Below are positions 23,314-33,881 of a DNA stretch of 64,000 bases, one piece after another. The stretch's first letter is position 1, and each line of letters starts with the position of its first letter. The notes below the pieces were generated by a model. It worked only from the letters and a program-made list of their open reading frames with translations. It was not told the DNA's origin and did not search any database. The DNA comes from Seiridium cupressi (lineage: Eukaryota; Ascomycota; Sordariomycetes; Amphisphaeriales; Sporocadaceae): contig JARVKI010000067.1 in the NCBI GenBank assembly GCA_036674765.1, positions 62,001-126,000 on the forward strand. Reading direction: 5' to 3'. Made by a program: the position numbers and the translations under genes.

Positions 23314-24382
23314 TTTTTGTGTTGGTTATTTTCGATCAATAACTTCTACAGTATGCAAAGATTTTTATCTGGGTGTGTTTCGAAATGCGTGCGGGTTGTA
23401 GTCCAATTGAGACAGGATGGTTGGTGGCTTGTAGTGCGATGAGTTAGTTGTTGGTATCAAAGTATGACTGAGGCAACAACAAGGTCCTTGGCGAAGGAAA
23501 CAAACATACTTATAAGCTCCAAGATGACGGCTCAATTCCTCTTGGATTGTAAACCGATAGCAGCGGCTTCGGCATCACATCATGTCATCGGTATTGAGTC
23601 ACTGCCTAACCGAGAACTGTCGTAGTTTGTAATGTTCAGCACCATGCACACGCTCCCTACTAGCGGGGCACAAGGCACGCACTACATTGTATGCACGCGC
23701 ACCCCACCAGCAGGGCGCAATGCTAATGACCGGCTTTCGGCAGGCGTCCCAGCCTGGGTCAAGGCAGGGTGGAACTTTTAGTCTAGAAGTTAACACAAGC
23801 AAAACGTGTCAGCCAAAAGTTGGCGCCGTGCCAAGCTAAATCTATTAAGGCTGACTCTTCTAGCACCGGGAACCTTTGCGGTGGGTGTCAGACGGATAAT
23901 CTTCAGAGCTGGGAACGAACATTGTGGCGCTATATGTATGCACCGAGCCACTGGGCTCCGAGTGACTCAAGCGGCCTGCCGACCACGGTTCTTCCAGATA
24001 TTCCCCTGCGTTGTCATGTCGTGTTACCCAACGATGCAATTGAAGTGAGACGACAATGCAGCACTTTGCGATGTTGGGGATCTGCGGTAATCTGCATCGG
24101 AAAATCCCGAACCCCAGACCTGGCTACATTGTAGCGGTTGACGACTTGTTGGACCTCCTGGGGGTTGTGGGCTCGCCGACACCGAGTTAGTCTAGTCACT
24201 CGGTCGGCTCAAAAATTCGTCAGCATGCATGCATTTCAAGCCGACGCCGAACATTCGGCTTCGGCGTACCGCAAACATCAGACGGAGTTGCGAGCTCTCA
24301 CAACCTGTGCGACACCGAGACTTCTATTCGTCCTCGCCGAGCAACAACACGTGCTTGATTAGGTAGTAGCTAGCGGATAATT
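23314..24382. other. Divergent intergenic region with CGG-type palindromes
   Basis: About 1.1 kb lies between divergent starts at 23313 (minus) and 24383 (plus). It should hold both promoters. The right end carries nested inverted repeats around CCG/CGG triplets (24245-24266), described separately. No gene is supported. Confidence 0.55.
24245..24266. promoter_or_regulatory. Candidate Zn2Cys6 binding site (CCG-N6-CGG) in nested palindrome
   Basis: The sequence holds CCGAACATTCGG (24247-24258) and, overlapping it, CGCCGAA (24245-24251) with its inverse TTCGGCG (24260-24266). It lies about 117 bp before the start of a Zn2Cys6 gene. Zn2Cys6 proteins bind paired CGG triplets in direct, inverted or everted arrangement, so autoregulation is a reasonable inference, but chance occurrence cannot be excluded. 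Confidence 0.4.
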
Positions 24383-26809
24383 ATGAGTGCTGCCGCCACG
24401 CCTGTGTTGCGACGCATCAACGGCCGCCTTCAGGCCTGTGATCCTTGCCGAAGCCGAAAGGTGCGAGGGTCTTGGGCGCCTATGTATAGTACGTGCACTG
24501 ACTCTGAACAGGTGGCATGCGACCATACCCGTCCAGTGTGTTTGAGATGCAGGAAGAGAAAACAAGACAGGCATTGTATCTATACAGTTTCTTCCACGAC
24601 AGTAGAGACTCCGCAGTCCGCCCCGGGCCCGGCTTCGTCCACGGCCTCTCAATCAGACCATTACAATGCCAGTGCAACAGCACCCGACTCAGTCTTGCCC
24701 AGCCCGAGCACAGAGAGGTCAGCACTGGTGAATAGCCCGTCGAATGTACGCGGACCAACTTCGCGAGCCATTGGGTATATGGGCTACACTAGTTACTCCA
24801 CAGTGATTGAGGAGACCTTGAGCATATTGAATGGCCACCCGGAAGATGCTTGTCACAACCCCTGTATGGAGGACTGCCCAGTCACTATCTCTTCCAAGAC
24901 ACTTGCGCTTGGTGTCACCATCCTGCGACATGTCCCTTACCCTGAAGACGGGCACCGTCTTTTCCGCAAAGAGGCTACAATATACGACGGATGGATTCGT
25001 GTTGTTACTCGCCGTATACTGGACTCTTTCTACGATGAATGGGGTAGCTATCTCGGGCGTAATCGGTCACTTCCCAAGCTGGAGGAGATGGCTCGCCGGA
25101 TATGTGTCAACACTGCCAAGTCCGTCGCAAAGAAAGTCGACGCTAATGAATGGCTGGACCAATTCCGGGGACCCAATTTGAGATGGGAGTCGTTAGGTAA
25201 GTAGAGGTGCTGAGACTTGTAGGTGTTCAAATGCTGACGCCGGAGCGCACAAGGATTGATGTTCAACTACTGGGACCTTCTCGATAAGCTGAACGAAATA
25301 CAGTATCCAGCGGGCCATGTACCTCTAAGTTATTATGCGCCGACTACGCAAGAGTCGATAATGCTTTGCCTGGAAATGGCGCAAGAGTACTCCGACGGAA
25401 ACCCGTTTACCGTCCATTTGAGCTTAAGGCGAGCTGTTCTCGAGTCTCTCATATCTGGCGACGCTAGTAAGTACTGCTCTGAGAAAGGATACGGCGGCGA
25501 AGACACTAGCGACGTTTTCTAATGGATCTCATTAGGTCGTCAGACATGGAAATTTCTTGCGGACGCTGTAGCCAGCTTGACCTTTCTGGGAATGCATGCC
25601 GAACCTTTTGATGATTCTTATCAGCCGACGTTCTACTCTGAAATCAGCCGTAGAGTGCTGCTGCCAGTTTTCACAATTGATAAAGTGTAGGTTGAGGATC
25701 GATTCCTCTCAACACATGCGTTTCCCTCTTTGACATGAAGCAAGAGCTAACTCCTGGTGTCGTAGGCAGCTCGCTTTCACTGGACGGCCACCGCTGCTCT
25801 TCAGGAAGTTCATCACAACGCCGATGCCACTAGACATCAAAGACGAGGATCTTTTCCTCGACCAGAAATCCCTTATCGAGAAGGTGCGGACCACTGTCGA
25901 CGACAAAGGCTGGAACACGGAAGGCGGATTCTATTCCGCCACGTATATTCGGGCTCGATATATAATGGCGCAGTTCAGGGAACAGATCGCGGAAATAGCG
26001 CTAGGTAACGACCGCCAGGCTACGGTAGACGATCTTCTGTAAGTCCAGAACGCTATCGCCCAAATTGATAACCCGGCCTGACTTCATAATAGTCAAATCA
26101 AGGCCAAACAAGACACCGTCGAATCCGAGTTCCCAAGTGTCTTGCTATGGCGGCAAGAAGAGGTGACGGAGCCCGGAGAAAGGACGATGTTCATGTTCTC
26201 GAGACTTCTCCTGAAACTAGATATGCTTCAGAACGACTTCTTCCTGTACCGTCTCTTGCTCCGGAGGGGAAGTCCAGACGAAGGCTGCCTTTTATACACG
26301 AGCTTCCAAATGGTGTCGTTGGTGCTCAATCTTTGGACGCACATGGACCGATTCTCGAGAATGAGACCGGACTTCGAGTGGCTAGTAAGTCTATCAACAC
26401 AATTCATGTCAGTCGTTGTCACCTAGGATACTAATAGCTCCTTTAGCTCATAGGATATGGGGCCTCACCTGGCGGCATACTGTGCAAGTGCTTACTGAAA
26501 ACACGTTCCAGTCAAATCCATCCAAGTGAGCCTGATATCACACGGTCGACCGTGGTTCAGAAGCTGTCGCTCTTGGTGGGGTTTTTCGACTGGGTGAGCC
26601 CATCAGCCCCAAATGCCGAGTTGTGCAAAGACTGCAAGTCAGTCATCGAGCGCGTGTTAGATCAAGCGCTTAATAACACGCCCGGAGAGATGCATCCCTT
26701 CCTTGATAACATGAACATGGATTTTTCGACTCAACTAGACTTCAATTTTGAGCTGATGGACACTTTCGACTGGCTGAGATCTGACTTTGAGACCTCAGAA
26801 ATGGCTTGA
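24383..26809 (+). CDS. Zn2Cys6 transcription factor, seven exons
   Basis: The exons are 24383..24460, 24512..25196, 25254..25466, 25536..25686, 25766..26038, 26093..26384 and 26447..26809, giving 684 aa. All introns are 51-79 nt with consensus ends. The zinc cluster has Cys at 19, 22, 29, 36, 39 and 48 (ACDPC, RSRKVAC, DHTRPVC, LRC, DRHC). The correct CX2CX6C spacing appears only after removal of the first intron, which is 51 nt and free of in-frame stops. The C-terminal two thirds resemble the fungal middle homology region: YDGWIRVVTRRILDSFYDEW, FTGRPPLLFRKF, HMDRFSRMRPDFEWL, then LIGYGASPGGILC and LSLLVGFFDWV. It is a nuclear regulator with unknown targets. A CCG-N6-CGG element lies just upstream. 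Confidence 0.92.
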
Positions 26810-27440
26810 CGCAGCCCAACAAGCAGTCACAGGGACAGTGACAAGCCCAGATGAGATAGACCAATAGCCGTGGAAGACCAAAGTGAAGTAGGTATGGCAG
26901 CCTGTCATTGTATTCTTCTTCTTGTTTTTGAACGGCCTGGCAAACTTGGCTTATCCAATTTTCCCTTCGGAGTAACCAGAGGCTAGCCGATTATTCGCGT
27001 TGCTTTTTCCCACTGCTCCAACGCCTGGCAATACAACTACCTACATATATGGAGAGGCAACGACAATCGAACGCGCCTTCCACTCGCGCGACTTTTCCGG
27101 CGCGATCTGAATTTTCTTGCGCCCACTTTCGAGCGCAAAACTCTTCTGGAGCACCACACCTTTACAAGTTCTTTCACAGTTGCAAAGGTTGAGTTCTTCC
27201 AACACCGCACACCGAATCGAGTGCTGCTGCTCTTGAAACCGTGTCACCGCCGTGTGTTCATTGCACATATCGGCCTCTATGTATGTCACGTCGTCGACGA
27301 TTCAGATGCGGCTTGATACGCGTCACTAGTGAACAGGTACCGGCAATCGAGTCCATGTTTACTGACTATTCCTACCCCAGTACCCATCTCATTTCTTTGA
27401 AACACCACCAGGGCTCTCCCTTACCGTACCACTGTCGGCC
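26810..27440. other. Intergenic region upstream of unknown gene
   Basis: About 630 bp lies between two plus-strand genes. It should contain the 3' flank of the Zn2Cys6 gene and the promoter and leader of the next gene. I see nothing further. Confidence 0.55.
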
Positions 27441-28393
27441 ATGGTCCTTGGCAAGCGAAAGGCCGGCAGCCAAGGCGGGCGCGAGTTCACCGCACCTGAG
27501 CTTGCAAGACACCTCATCGAGTCGATGCACAGACTTGAGGTCTGGGGCAAATTGAAGGAGCTGGAATTCTATATTCACCTCTCTCCACATACTGACCTCA
27601 ATCGGGCGGAGCGAGACGCAGTCGCCGATTGTCTTGAGTGCAAATTCGCCGAAGGGACTTTCGATCAGTTGCAGCGAGATTTCATGTCCAAGCTGACGCA
27701 ACTGGAGAAGGTTGTTCGTGGCCGGTATGATCACATCAACGATTTCCTTCGACCATGGTCAGCCCCTTCCAAAACTGAGATGACCAACCACGCCCTCCGC
27801 AGTTTGGACGCAACCAATGTCAGTTGTCTGAAAGACCTGCTCATCTTGGGTCACGCACATCGAATCAACAAGGTTCGAGATGATATTATCCATGCCATGA
27901 CAAAGAAGGTACCAATGACGTTCGAAGACACTCGAAACGTGACATTGGATATCCAGGAGTTTGTGTCCCATCTCTACCCATGGCAAAGGCAAATATTATT
28001 CCTCCACCTCCTTACGTCAAAAAACAAGCCACATCCTGCTGAGATTGCTTGGGCTCAGGTAAGTAGTGCACCCAATGCTTTATTGCATTTCCGCCCCAGC
28101 CCCACTCCGCCCTCAGGAAGTTGCTAAACTCCCAGCAGGATGCGCTCATATCTCCGGGCATCGCGCAGTTGGTTCATGGCATGATGCACGAACGCCAAAG
28201 TCCCCAAGAATCCTCAGCACTTAAAAATATGGGTTCCTCAATCGATCTCGTCATACACCAAGCAACCTACCAGCAAGCGGGCTTGATGGCTGCAACCCTC
28301 CGGGCCGATGCAGCTATGTTGGACAAGAACGAGATGGACGCTTTAATTTCTCAGATTCGAGAAGCGCAAGACATCATCAAGGGACAAAGTTGA
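27441..28393 (+). CDS. Unrecognised helical protein, 290 aa
   Basis: Exons 27441..28058 and 28139..28393 are joined over an 80-nt intron (GTAAGT donor). The acceptor reads CAGCAG, a tandem NAGNAG site, so a one-glutamine variant is possible. The protein starts MVLGKRKAGSQGG, has a basic N-terminus without signal peptide, and is predicted by eye to be mostly alpha-helical (LARHLIESMHRLEVWGKLKE, FDQLQRDFMSKLTQLEKVV, LISQIREAQDIIKGQ). I find no catalytic or metal-binding motif. The start is an ATG in a CCATGG context. It may be a fungus-specific regulatory or scaffold protein, but I cannot name a family. Confidence 0.7.
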
Positions 28394-29765
28394 TATGCTC
28401 CCTTGTACAAATAGGGTCTCATATTTGCCGGTGATGGACTCAGGAATATGTGATAGGGAGTGGCGAGTTGGATGACCTATCGTTTGGTGGAGTATTACAT
28501 GCAGGAGGACTTGGGGAGGAACGGCACCACCTTTTGAGGATATGTCCACGTGTTTGATCTAGGTTTGAGAGTTTCATCTCGATCGTATTCACGAGGGAAT
28601 CTTGCGACTCAGCTCTTTAGCCTAATTTCTCTGTCTACCTCAGGCCATTGGACTTCCAGGCTTGGGCTACCCATCCAGCCACCAGGTTTCATTCAAGCAA
28701 GGTAGCTTGATCGGAATTAATGCACAACTTTATGCAGGAAATAGGGAACGTTGGGGCTTGAAGAGACGTTGGTCAATACGGCTTATGTCCTAATAGATGA
28801 GCATACACTACAAGCATATTCCAGCCCTGTGTTACACTTCTGCCTACACGTTGTTATCTGACCACTTCGAGGACGGTACCTGCCCCAACGAGAGCGGTCT
28901 GGGGAGCGCATAACTTTAAGCCCTACAACGAGGGTAACGACTCAACAATTCCGGATACACCCAGCAGAAAGTCCGAATGAGATACGACAAGAGTTAAAAT
29001 GTGCACACCGAGAAGCAATAACCTCTGAATTAGTGTTCAAATTGTCTGAATACTATAGTTTCTTTAGTGGTATCTGCGCCCCCTTCGTCGATGGTACTGC
29101 GGTCTTTGGTGCCTTCGCACATGCCCTCGCGACCATTTTGACATGAATTCTCTGTTCTCTGAACCACATGCAAAGTGGGGGCCAGGAAAGCTTCAAGAAT
29201 GAAGTCTCCACCATAATATCGCCATCGTCTAAATTTTGGGCCGAGGACGTGAACCCTGGCGTGCAATGGGGACGAGCCATCGCCAGTCGTATACGCCCTG
29301 TTTGGCATGGCTTTTCTTTTGCAGAAAGTCCGACGCGGAATGCAAGTGTGTGCTGGCTTGTCCACATCCTTCGCGGTTTCTAACTTTCCTGGCCGCACCA
29401 CTTATCGCTTTGCAACTGGGCGTAAAGCCTTGATAAGCACACCCATGGCTGGCAGTCATATTCTTTACTATGTTTATCCTATTGAGGTATGTTCGTAATA
29501 AATCCCCATTGAATTGACCATTGCCACGGGACTAGTAGCCACCTTGTCGGTGCCCGTGAAAACTTATATTACCTCCTGTTCTAGGGTAGCCACGATACTG
29601 ACTCGGGAGCGGCCCGATAATGTGGCTTCTATAGGGTCGTTCTCTTCATCGTGATTCACTATATTAGTATCGCCGCGAGCCGCGATGCTCATCAATGGTC
29701 GCACATCTGCAGCCAATTACTGTTCACACTCGACTCACTCGCTCAAAGGTTTCATTCTTTCCAAG
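28394..29765. other. Intergenic region, left border of accessory segment
   Basis: About 1.4 kb contains no supported gene. Minus-strand frames at 29030-29401 and overlapping plus frames are short and lack domains. It is the left flank of a segment with two broken genes. Confidence 0.5.
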
Positions 29766-30671
29766 ATGCAATTTTTTTCCCCTTGCCTCAGCGGCAATGA
29801 TCGCTTTCTCCGCCTCCGCCTACACGGCGGTTACTCCCGCTGCGAAGCCCGCCGCCGGGGCTTTGAGGCGGTCCGACTCGTGCAGCGGCGGCGAGGGCGT
29901 GCAAACCATACCCTGGACCATGGGAATCACGTGCGCGGCTGACTTACTCCGTTAAAACGGTCAGAATCTCATGTCTGTAGTCATCAGACGGGTGGCCGGT
30001 AGCACCAACGTCACCAGCGATTTGACCACTTTTATCTCCGGTTTTGCCGGACACACTTCCGCGAGGTACACACCCGCTGTCCGCTTATCTAGTCAGATTT
30101 GCGGCACATGTCGTATGCTAACACCGCGTTCTAGCGACGAAAACACCCTCTACATCGGCCCTCCTCAGGTGGAAGATCTCGCTGGGGCTCTCACAATTGG
30201 CGTACTAACCAATGGCACCACCATCGCCGATTTCGCCAACCGGATAACCACGACGCTGCAAGACCTGAAGGTGACCTTCGCGGACAATGGAAGCCTGACA
30301 TCAGCCCTCGACGTCGCCACCAATATCCTAGCCGGGACACAGGGCATCGCAACAAGCTTTCTAGCCAGCAACGGAAACCTCACTGTCCTTTTGGGCTCCG
30401 TCGACGTGATCTCCAACATCCTCGGAGAACTCGGCAGTGTCGTGCAGAGCGTAGCTGGTGCTGTGGCTGGCAAGGTGTTGATGCCGACGCTTGCGGATGC
30501 CGCGGCCAGGGTCCTCGCTGCCGCGCAGGCTGTGCTCTCCAGTAAGGCTCGATCCTCGACAAGTTGAGCGCTGTCAATGCGCTGTACCGGTTCTTTGGTC
30601 CTTGGCTGGAGAGTGCGGGTGTCTCGAAGAGGGACGTTGTCACGACTGCGTTCAGCCTCCTGAGACGCTAG
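29766..30671 (+). pseudogene. Disrupted gene for a secreted protein
   Basis: From the ATG at 29766 the reading runs MQFF and then goes out of frame after a run of seven T (29772-29778). In the other frame the downstream text is an evident secretion signal (PLASAAMIAFSASAYTAV) with a Pro/Ala stretch. That frame meets TAA at 29953, resumes with a Thr/Ala/Leu-rich protein containing an intron with strong signals (30066-30134, 69 nt, branch TGCTAAC), and stops at 30565. A good continuation ending FSLLRR lies in a third register, with its stop at 30669. So one in-frame stop and two register changes separate otherwise plausible pieces. The family is not recognised. Alternative: an unusual exon structure using the pyrimidine tract ending CCTCAG at 29790 as an acceptor; I could not make the whole gene close in frame that way. 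Confidence 0.5.
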
Positions 30672-31618
30672 ATGGTGTTCATATGAGCCGAGTGCCAAAT
30701 TGCAAGTGGGGAGGTCTAAGGCCGGCGACCTAGTAAATCGGGGATCCATGGTGTAGGGGCGGTATCTTTCATTGTTAATATTTTCTTGTTGAAGTAGCTG
30801 TGTGAAGACTGTATGTTGGAGCTATCTAGGATGCTATGAAAAATGGGTAGCCGTGAGTGATGATAGAACAAATTTTACCAGATGAGAATTATCTTAAAAT
30901 GTCATGATGTTAACTGTGTCGATTAGAATAGTCTTGCATGAAGCTATCGCTAATCTTCAATAGGCGGGCAGAACACGATCTCATTGTGGGCCATGACTGA
31001 CTAAGTTGAAGCTCCGGTGATATTTCCAAAGCCGAGGCAATACGCTTCAATCTAACAACGGAGAACTCTCCATCGCATTTCCAAATTTGGTACCTATCCC
31101 TAATTCAGCAAGGTGTCATTCCGAAATCGTGTCATTGTATCTAGACCAACTGTTGATATGTGGCTCATCCTTCCCGAAGTTCCGCAATTATGCGCCCACC
31201 CGGGTAAATCTTAATATATTCAGCCGGTTTCACTATAACAAGGTTACATAGCGCTACTATCAGATAAAGATCTCAAGTAGCCACCGATCAATCTACCACT
31301 ATGTTGGATGTTTGCGTATCGTTAGGGAATCTTTTTGGGATTGTGCGACTTCCCCTCCACGCCGTCATTCATGAGGAAGGGTCTGGCCACTGAACGAAAC
31401 GCGGGCGAGATTTCCGAATTGTGGAGCATCAGGCGGCGGAACATGGGTCATGCTGTTACATTCATATACCCGTTCCGGCAGCGGCGACGGAGGGTGAACC
31501 CCCGGGACTATGGGATCAAGTATATGAACACCTCAACATCGCATTTCCCCAAATCTTGGCTTTTTCGTGCTCGTCGCAAACTTCTTACCTACTGCCTCAG
31601 CCCTTCTATCCCACTACC
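30672..31618. other. Intergenic region upstream of Cip1-like gene
   Basis: About 950 bp should contain the promoter of the Cip1-like gene. I looked for the GGCTAA motif expected of XlnR/Xyr1 cellulase regulators and did not see it. No gene is supported. Confidence 0.5.
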
Positions 31619-32451
31619 ATGATGTTCCGCCAAATCGCCCTCCTAGCCTGCGCGTTCCTCCCATCCTCTCTTGCCCAGGTCTCTGAGGATTTCGAAAACG
31701 GATGGGATCAGACAGCGTGGCCCATCTATGCGGTTGACTGTAACCAGGGCGGTGCAGTCACCCTGGACAGTACCACTGCCTACAGCGGCACGAACTCAAT
31801 TCGGGTCGACGGTGCAGGTGGCTACTGCGGACACATTTTTGTTGGCACGACAAAGATTCCCGTCGGCGACGTTTATGTTAGGGCTTATGTGTAAGTACTA
31901 GAATTGTGGAATGAGAACATTGGGACAGAGGAGCCGTTTTTCTTTTTTTTTCTTTTGGTGTTTGTTGGGACGGAATGCTAACATCCGTTCCTCTATCCAG
32001 CAAGGCCTCCAAAGCCCTGACCGACTCCCACGTCTCCTTCATCACCATGCCCGATACGGCCCAAGGCACCAATAAGCACCTCCGCATTGGCGGCCAGAGC
32101 CAGATTCTGATGTACAACCGCGAGTCTGACGACGCCACCCTGCCTGACCTCTCCCCGCAGGGTATCGCCACCTCGGCTGCCCTACCCACGGGCACTTGGC
32201 AATGCTTCGAGTATCACCTAGGTACCGACGGTACCATCGAGACGTGGTTGAACGGCAACGCTATTGCTGGTCTCACCAGCAAGCCCGGTGTGGCTAATAG
32301 CAATGCCGAGCAGTGGCAGAGGAGTACTATCATCCCCAACATCACGGGCGTCTACTTTGGTTGGGAGTCGTATGGTGGAGACACGAACACTTTCTGGTAT
32401 GATGATATCGTTATCAGCTCGAGCCGTGTCAATTGCTCGGCTGCTGCTTAA
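31619..32451 (+). CDS. cip1: Cip1-like secreted protein (no cellulose-binding module)
   Basis: Exons 31619..31890 and 32001..32451 (110-nt intron) encode 240 aa. A signal peptide (MMFRQIALLACAFLPSSLAQ) precedes a single domain with strong resemblance to Trichoderma reesei Cip1: DFENGWDQTAWPIYAVDCNQ, GYCGHIFVGTT, GDVYVRAYV, HVSFITMPDTAQG, KHLRIGGQSQIL, YNRESDDATLPDLSPQGIA, CFEYHLGTDGTIETWLNG, and a WYDDIVISSSRV ending. Cip1 is induced with cellulases; its fold is a beta jelly roll related to polysaccharide lyases, and its exact activity is debated. This copy ends after the core domain, so the Ser/Thr linker and CBM1 of the Trichoderma protein are absent. A second ATG at 31622 could also serve. 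It lies between two broken genes. Confidence 0.92.
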
Positions 32452-33881
32452 GTAACTTAGCAGAGCCGTGTACCAGTCACCGCACTAAAAACAGTGGAGC
32501 GATCAGAATGCAAGTGCCCAGCGAAGAAAATCTCTGTCCAATTGTATGCTCAAGCATTTTCTTATTGAAATCACGATCTCCTCTATGAGTAAGCAGAATA
32601 GTATTACTTTTCGTAATGGCGATGCGGGCCGTACAGTGAATAGCTCGAGATACCCCGACTGGATTTACGTCCACAATAGGTAACGACAACATGTTACCTT
32701 TTGATCGGTTGTAACTTTTCATCGCAGAAGAGCGATTATCCCTTATGGATATCCCACAAAAAGGGCTTCTTGGAGGTATTTTAAAGTGTATTGATCCTCT
32801 CATGAAACCGTCTTTATAATTGCTTCCTTCGTTGTCTGCCAGTTTTTACATACGAGCGTATCGATATCGCTGTGGGTAAGGTCGACTACTCGGATTCGGC
32901 GTATGACGTAAATTTATCGAAGACGCTGTCATCACTAGTAGATACTGTACTTATACTCGAAATCCTTTTTCCGGCAATTCTTGGTCGAATAATGCTGTCC
33001 AATTCCGCCAATATTAGCCTGGTGCAGTGCCGTACACCTTCTTCCGAGACAAAAAAACTACTAGGGTTAAGCTTGCGATTCATGGCATGGATGTTTTTCT
33101 TTCTTTTTTCTCACCTCTTGAAGAACGTCCCACGTAGTTTTCTTTCGTAGATCTAACGTTGAGGCTGCATCATTTCGTGTATACTGAGCATCTCCTTGTG
33201 TTTTTCTTCGTTCTGTTACCATCAAGACTCTTGTGAATCCTGAAGTGTCCTCCTTATCAGGATATCCTTCTTCAAGTGCTCTGCCGCAAAATCAGCTCTA
33301 GATTGGAACTAGTTTGATATCTGTTTGTTATGGAACCTCTGATTCCGCGGGTACGCGATCACTCATACTTAGAAAATCATATTGATGGTCGCCTAGTAGA
33401 TGAAAAACCTGCAAGAAACAGCGTAACTATCGCTGTATTTAGATCGTCGCAAAAGAATCGTGTGAGGGGGAATTTCCTTTGCTCTGAGACACCTCCGGTT
33501 TCGCAGCCTTCTGCGTCGGGACAAATAAATTCTGCTATTATAAGCATATAAGAAATTATCTAATCATTGATTCAACACTCTGGTGCGCGAAAACTTTACT
33601 TGCGAAGATAATACATCTATGCTCCTCTATAATTCAAATTACCTTCAAAACTATTTTAGTCATATGTGTTGCAAGAAAGTGAAGCTAACTCCTTATCGAT
33701 GTTTATTATTCCATGTGGGGTAGTGCGGAAAGAGTTCAAAACAATAGGCCAACCAATAGGAATACTCTAAGCCGCTGTGTTTCCAGCCGCCGCTAAACTC
33801 CCCATCATATCTGGTCTCGTTGCTGTAAAGGACTGCGAGATTTGGTACTATCCTATTGACACGGAAATGCCTTTTTCGTTG
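32452..33881. other. AT-rich intergenic region
   Basis: About 1.4 kb, visibly richer in A/T than the coding flanks (for example 32820-33720), lies between the Cip1-like gene and the amidohydrolase pseudogene (converging 3' ends). Only short, composition-driven frames occur. It could be a relic of mutated repeats, but no repeat unit or element was identified. Confidence 0.45.

Noticed and set aside
26421..26454. Alternative acceptor ATAG near 26453 in the third Zn2Cys6 gene
   Set aside because: It leads to a stop after 14 codons, whereas the TTTAG acceptor at 26446 gives the family-like LIGYGASPGGILC reading to the natural stop.
1..26809. A secondary-metabolite or catabolic gene cluster around the three Zn2Cys6 factors and the MFS transporter
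   Set aside because: No backbone synthase, oxidoreductase set or pathway enzymes accompany them, and the spacing is wide.
29030..29401. 123-aa minus-strand frame left of the disrupted secreted gene
   Set aside because: Covered by competing frames on both strands; no domain or splice logic.
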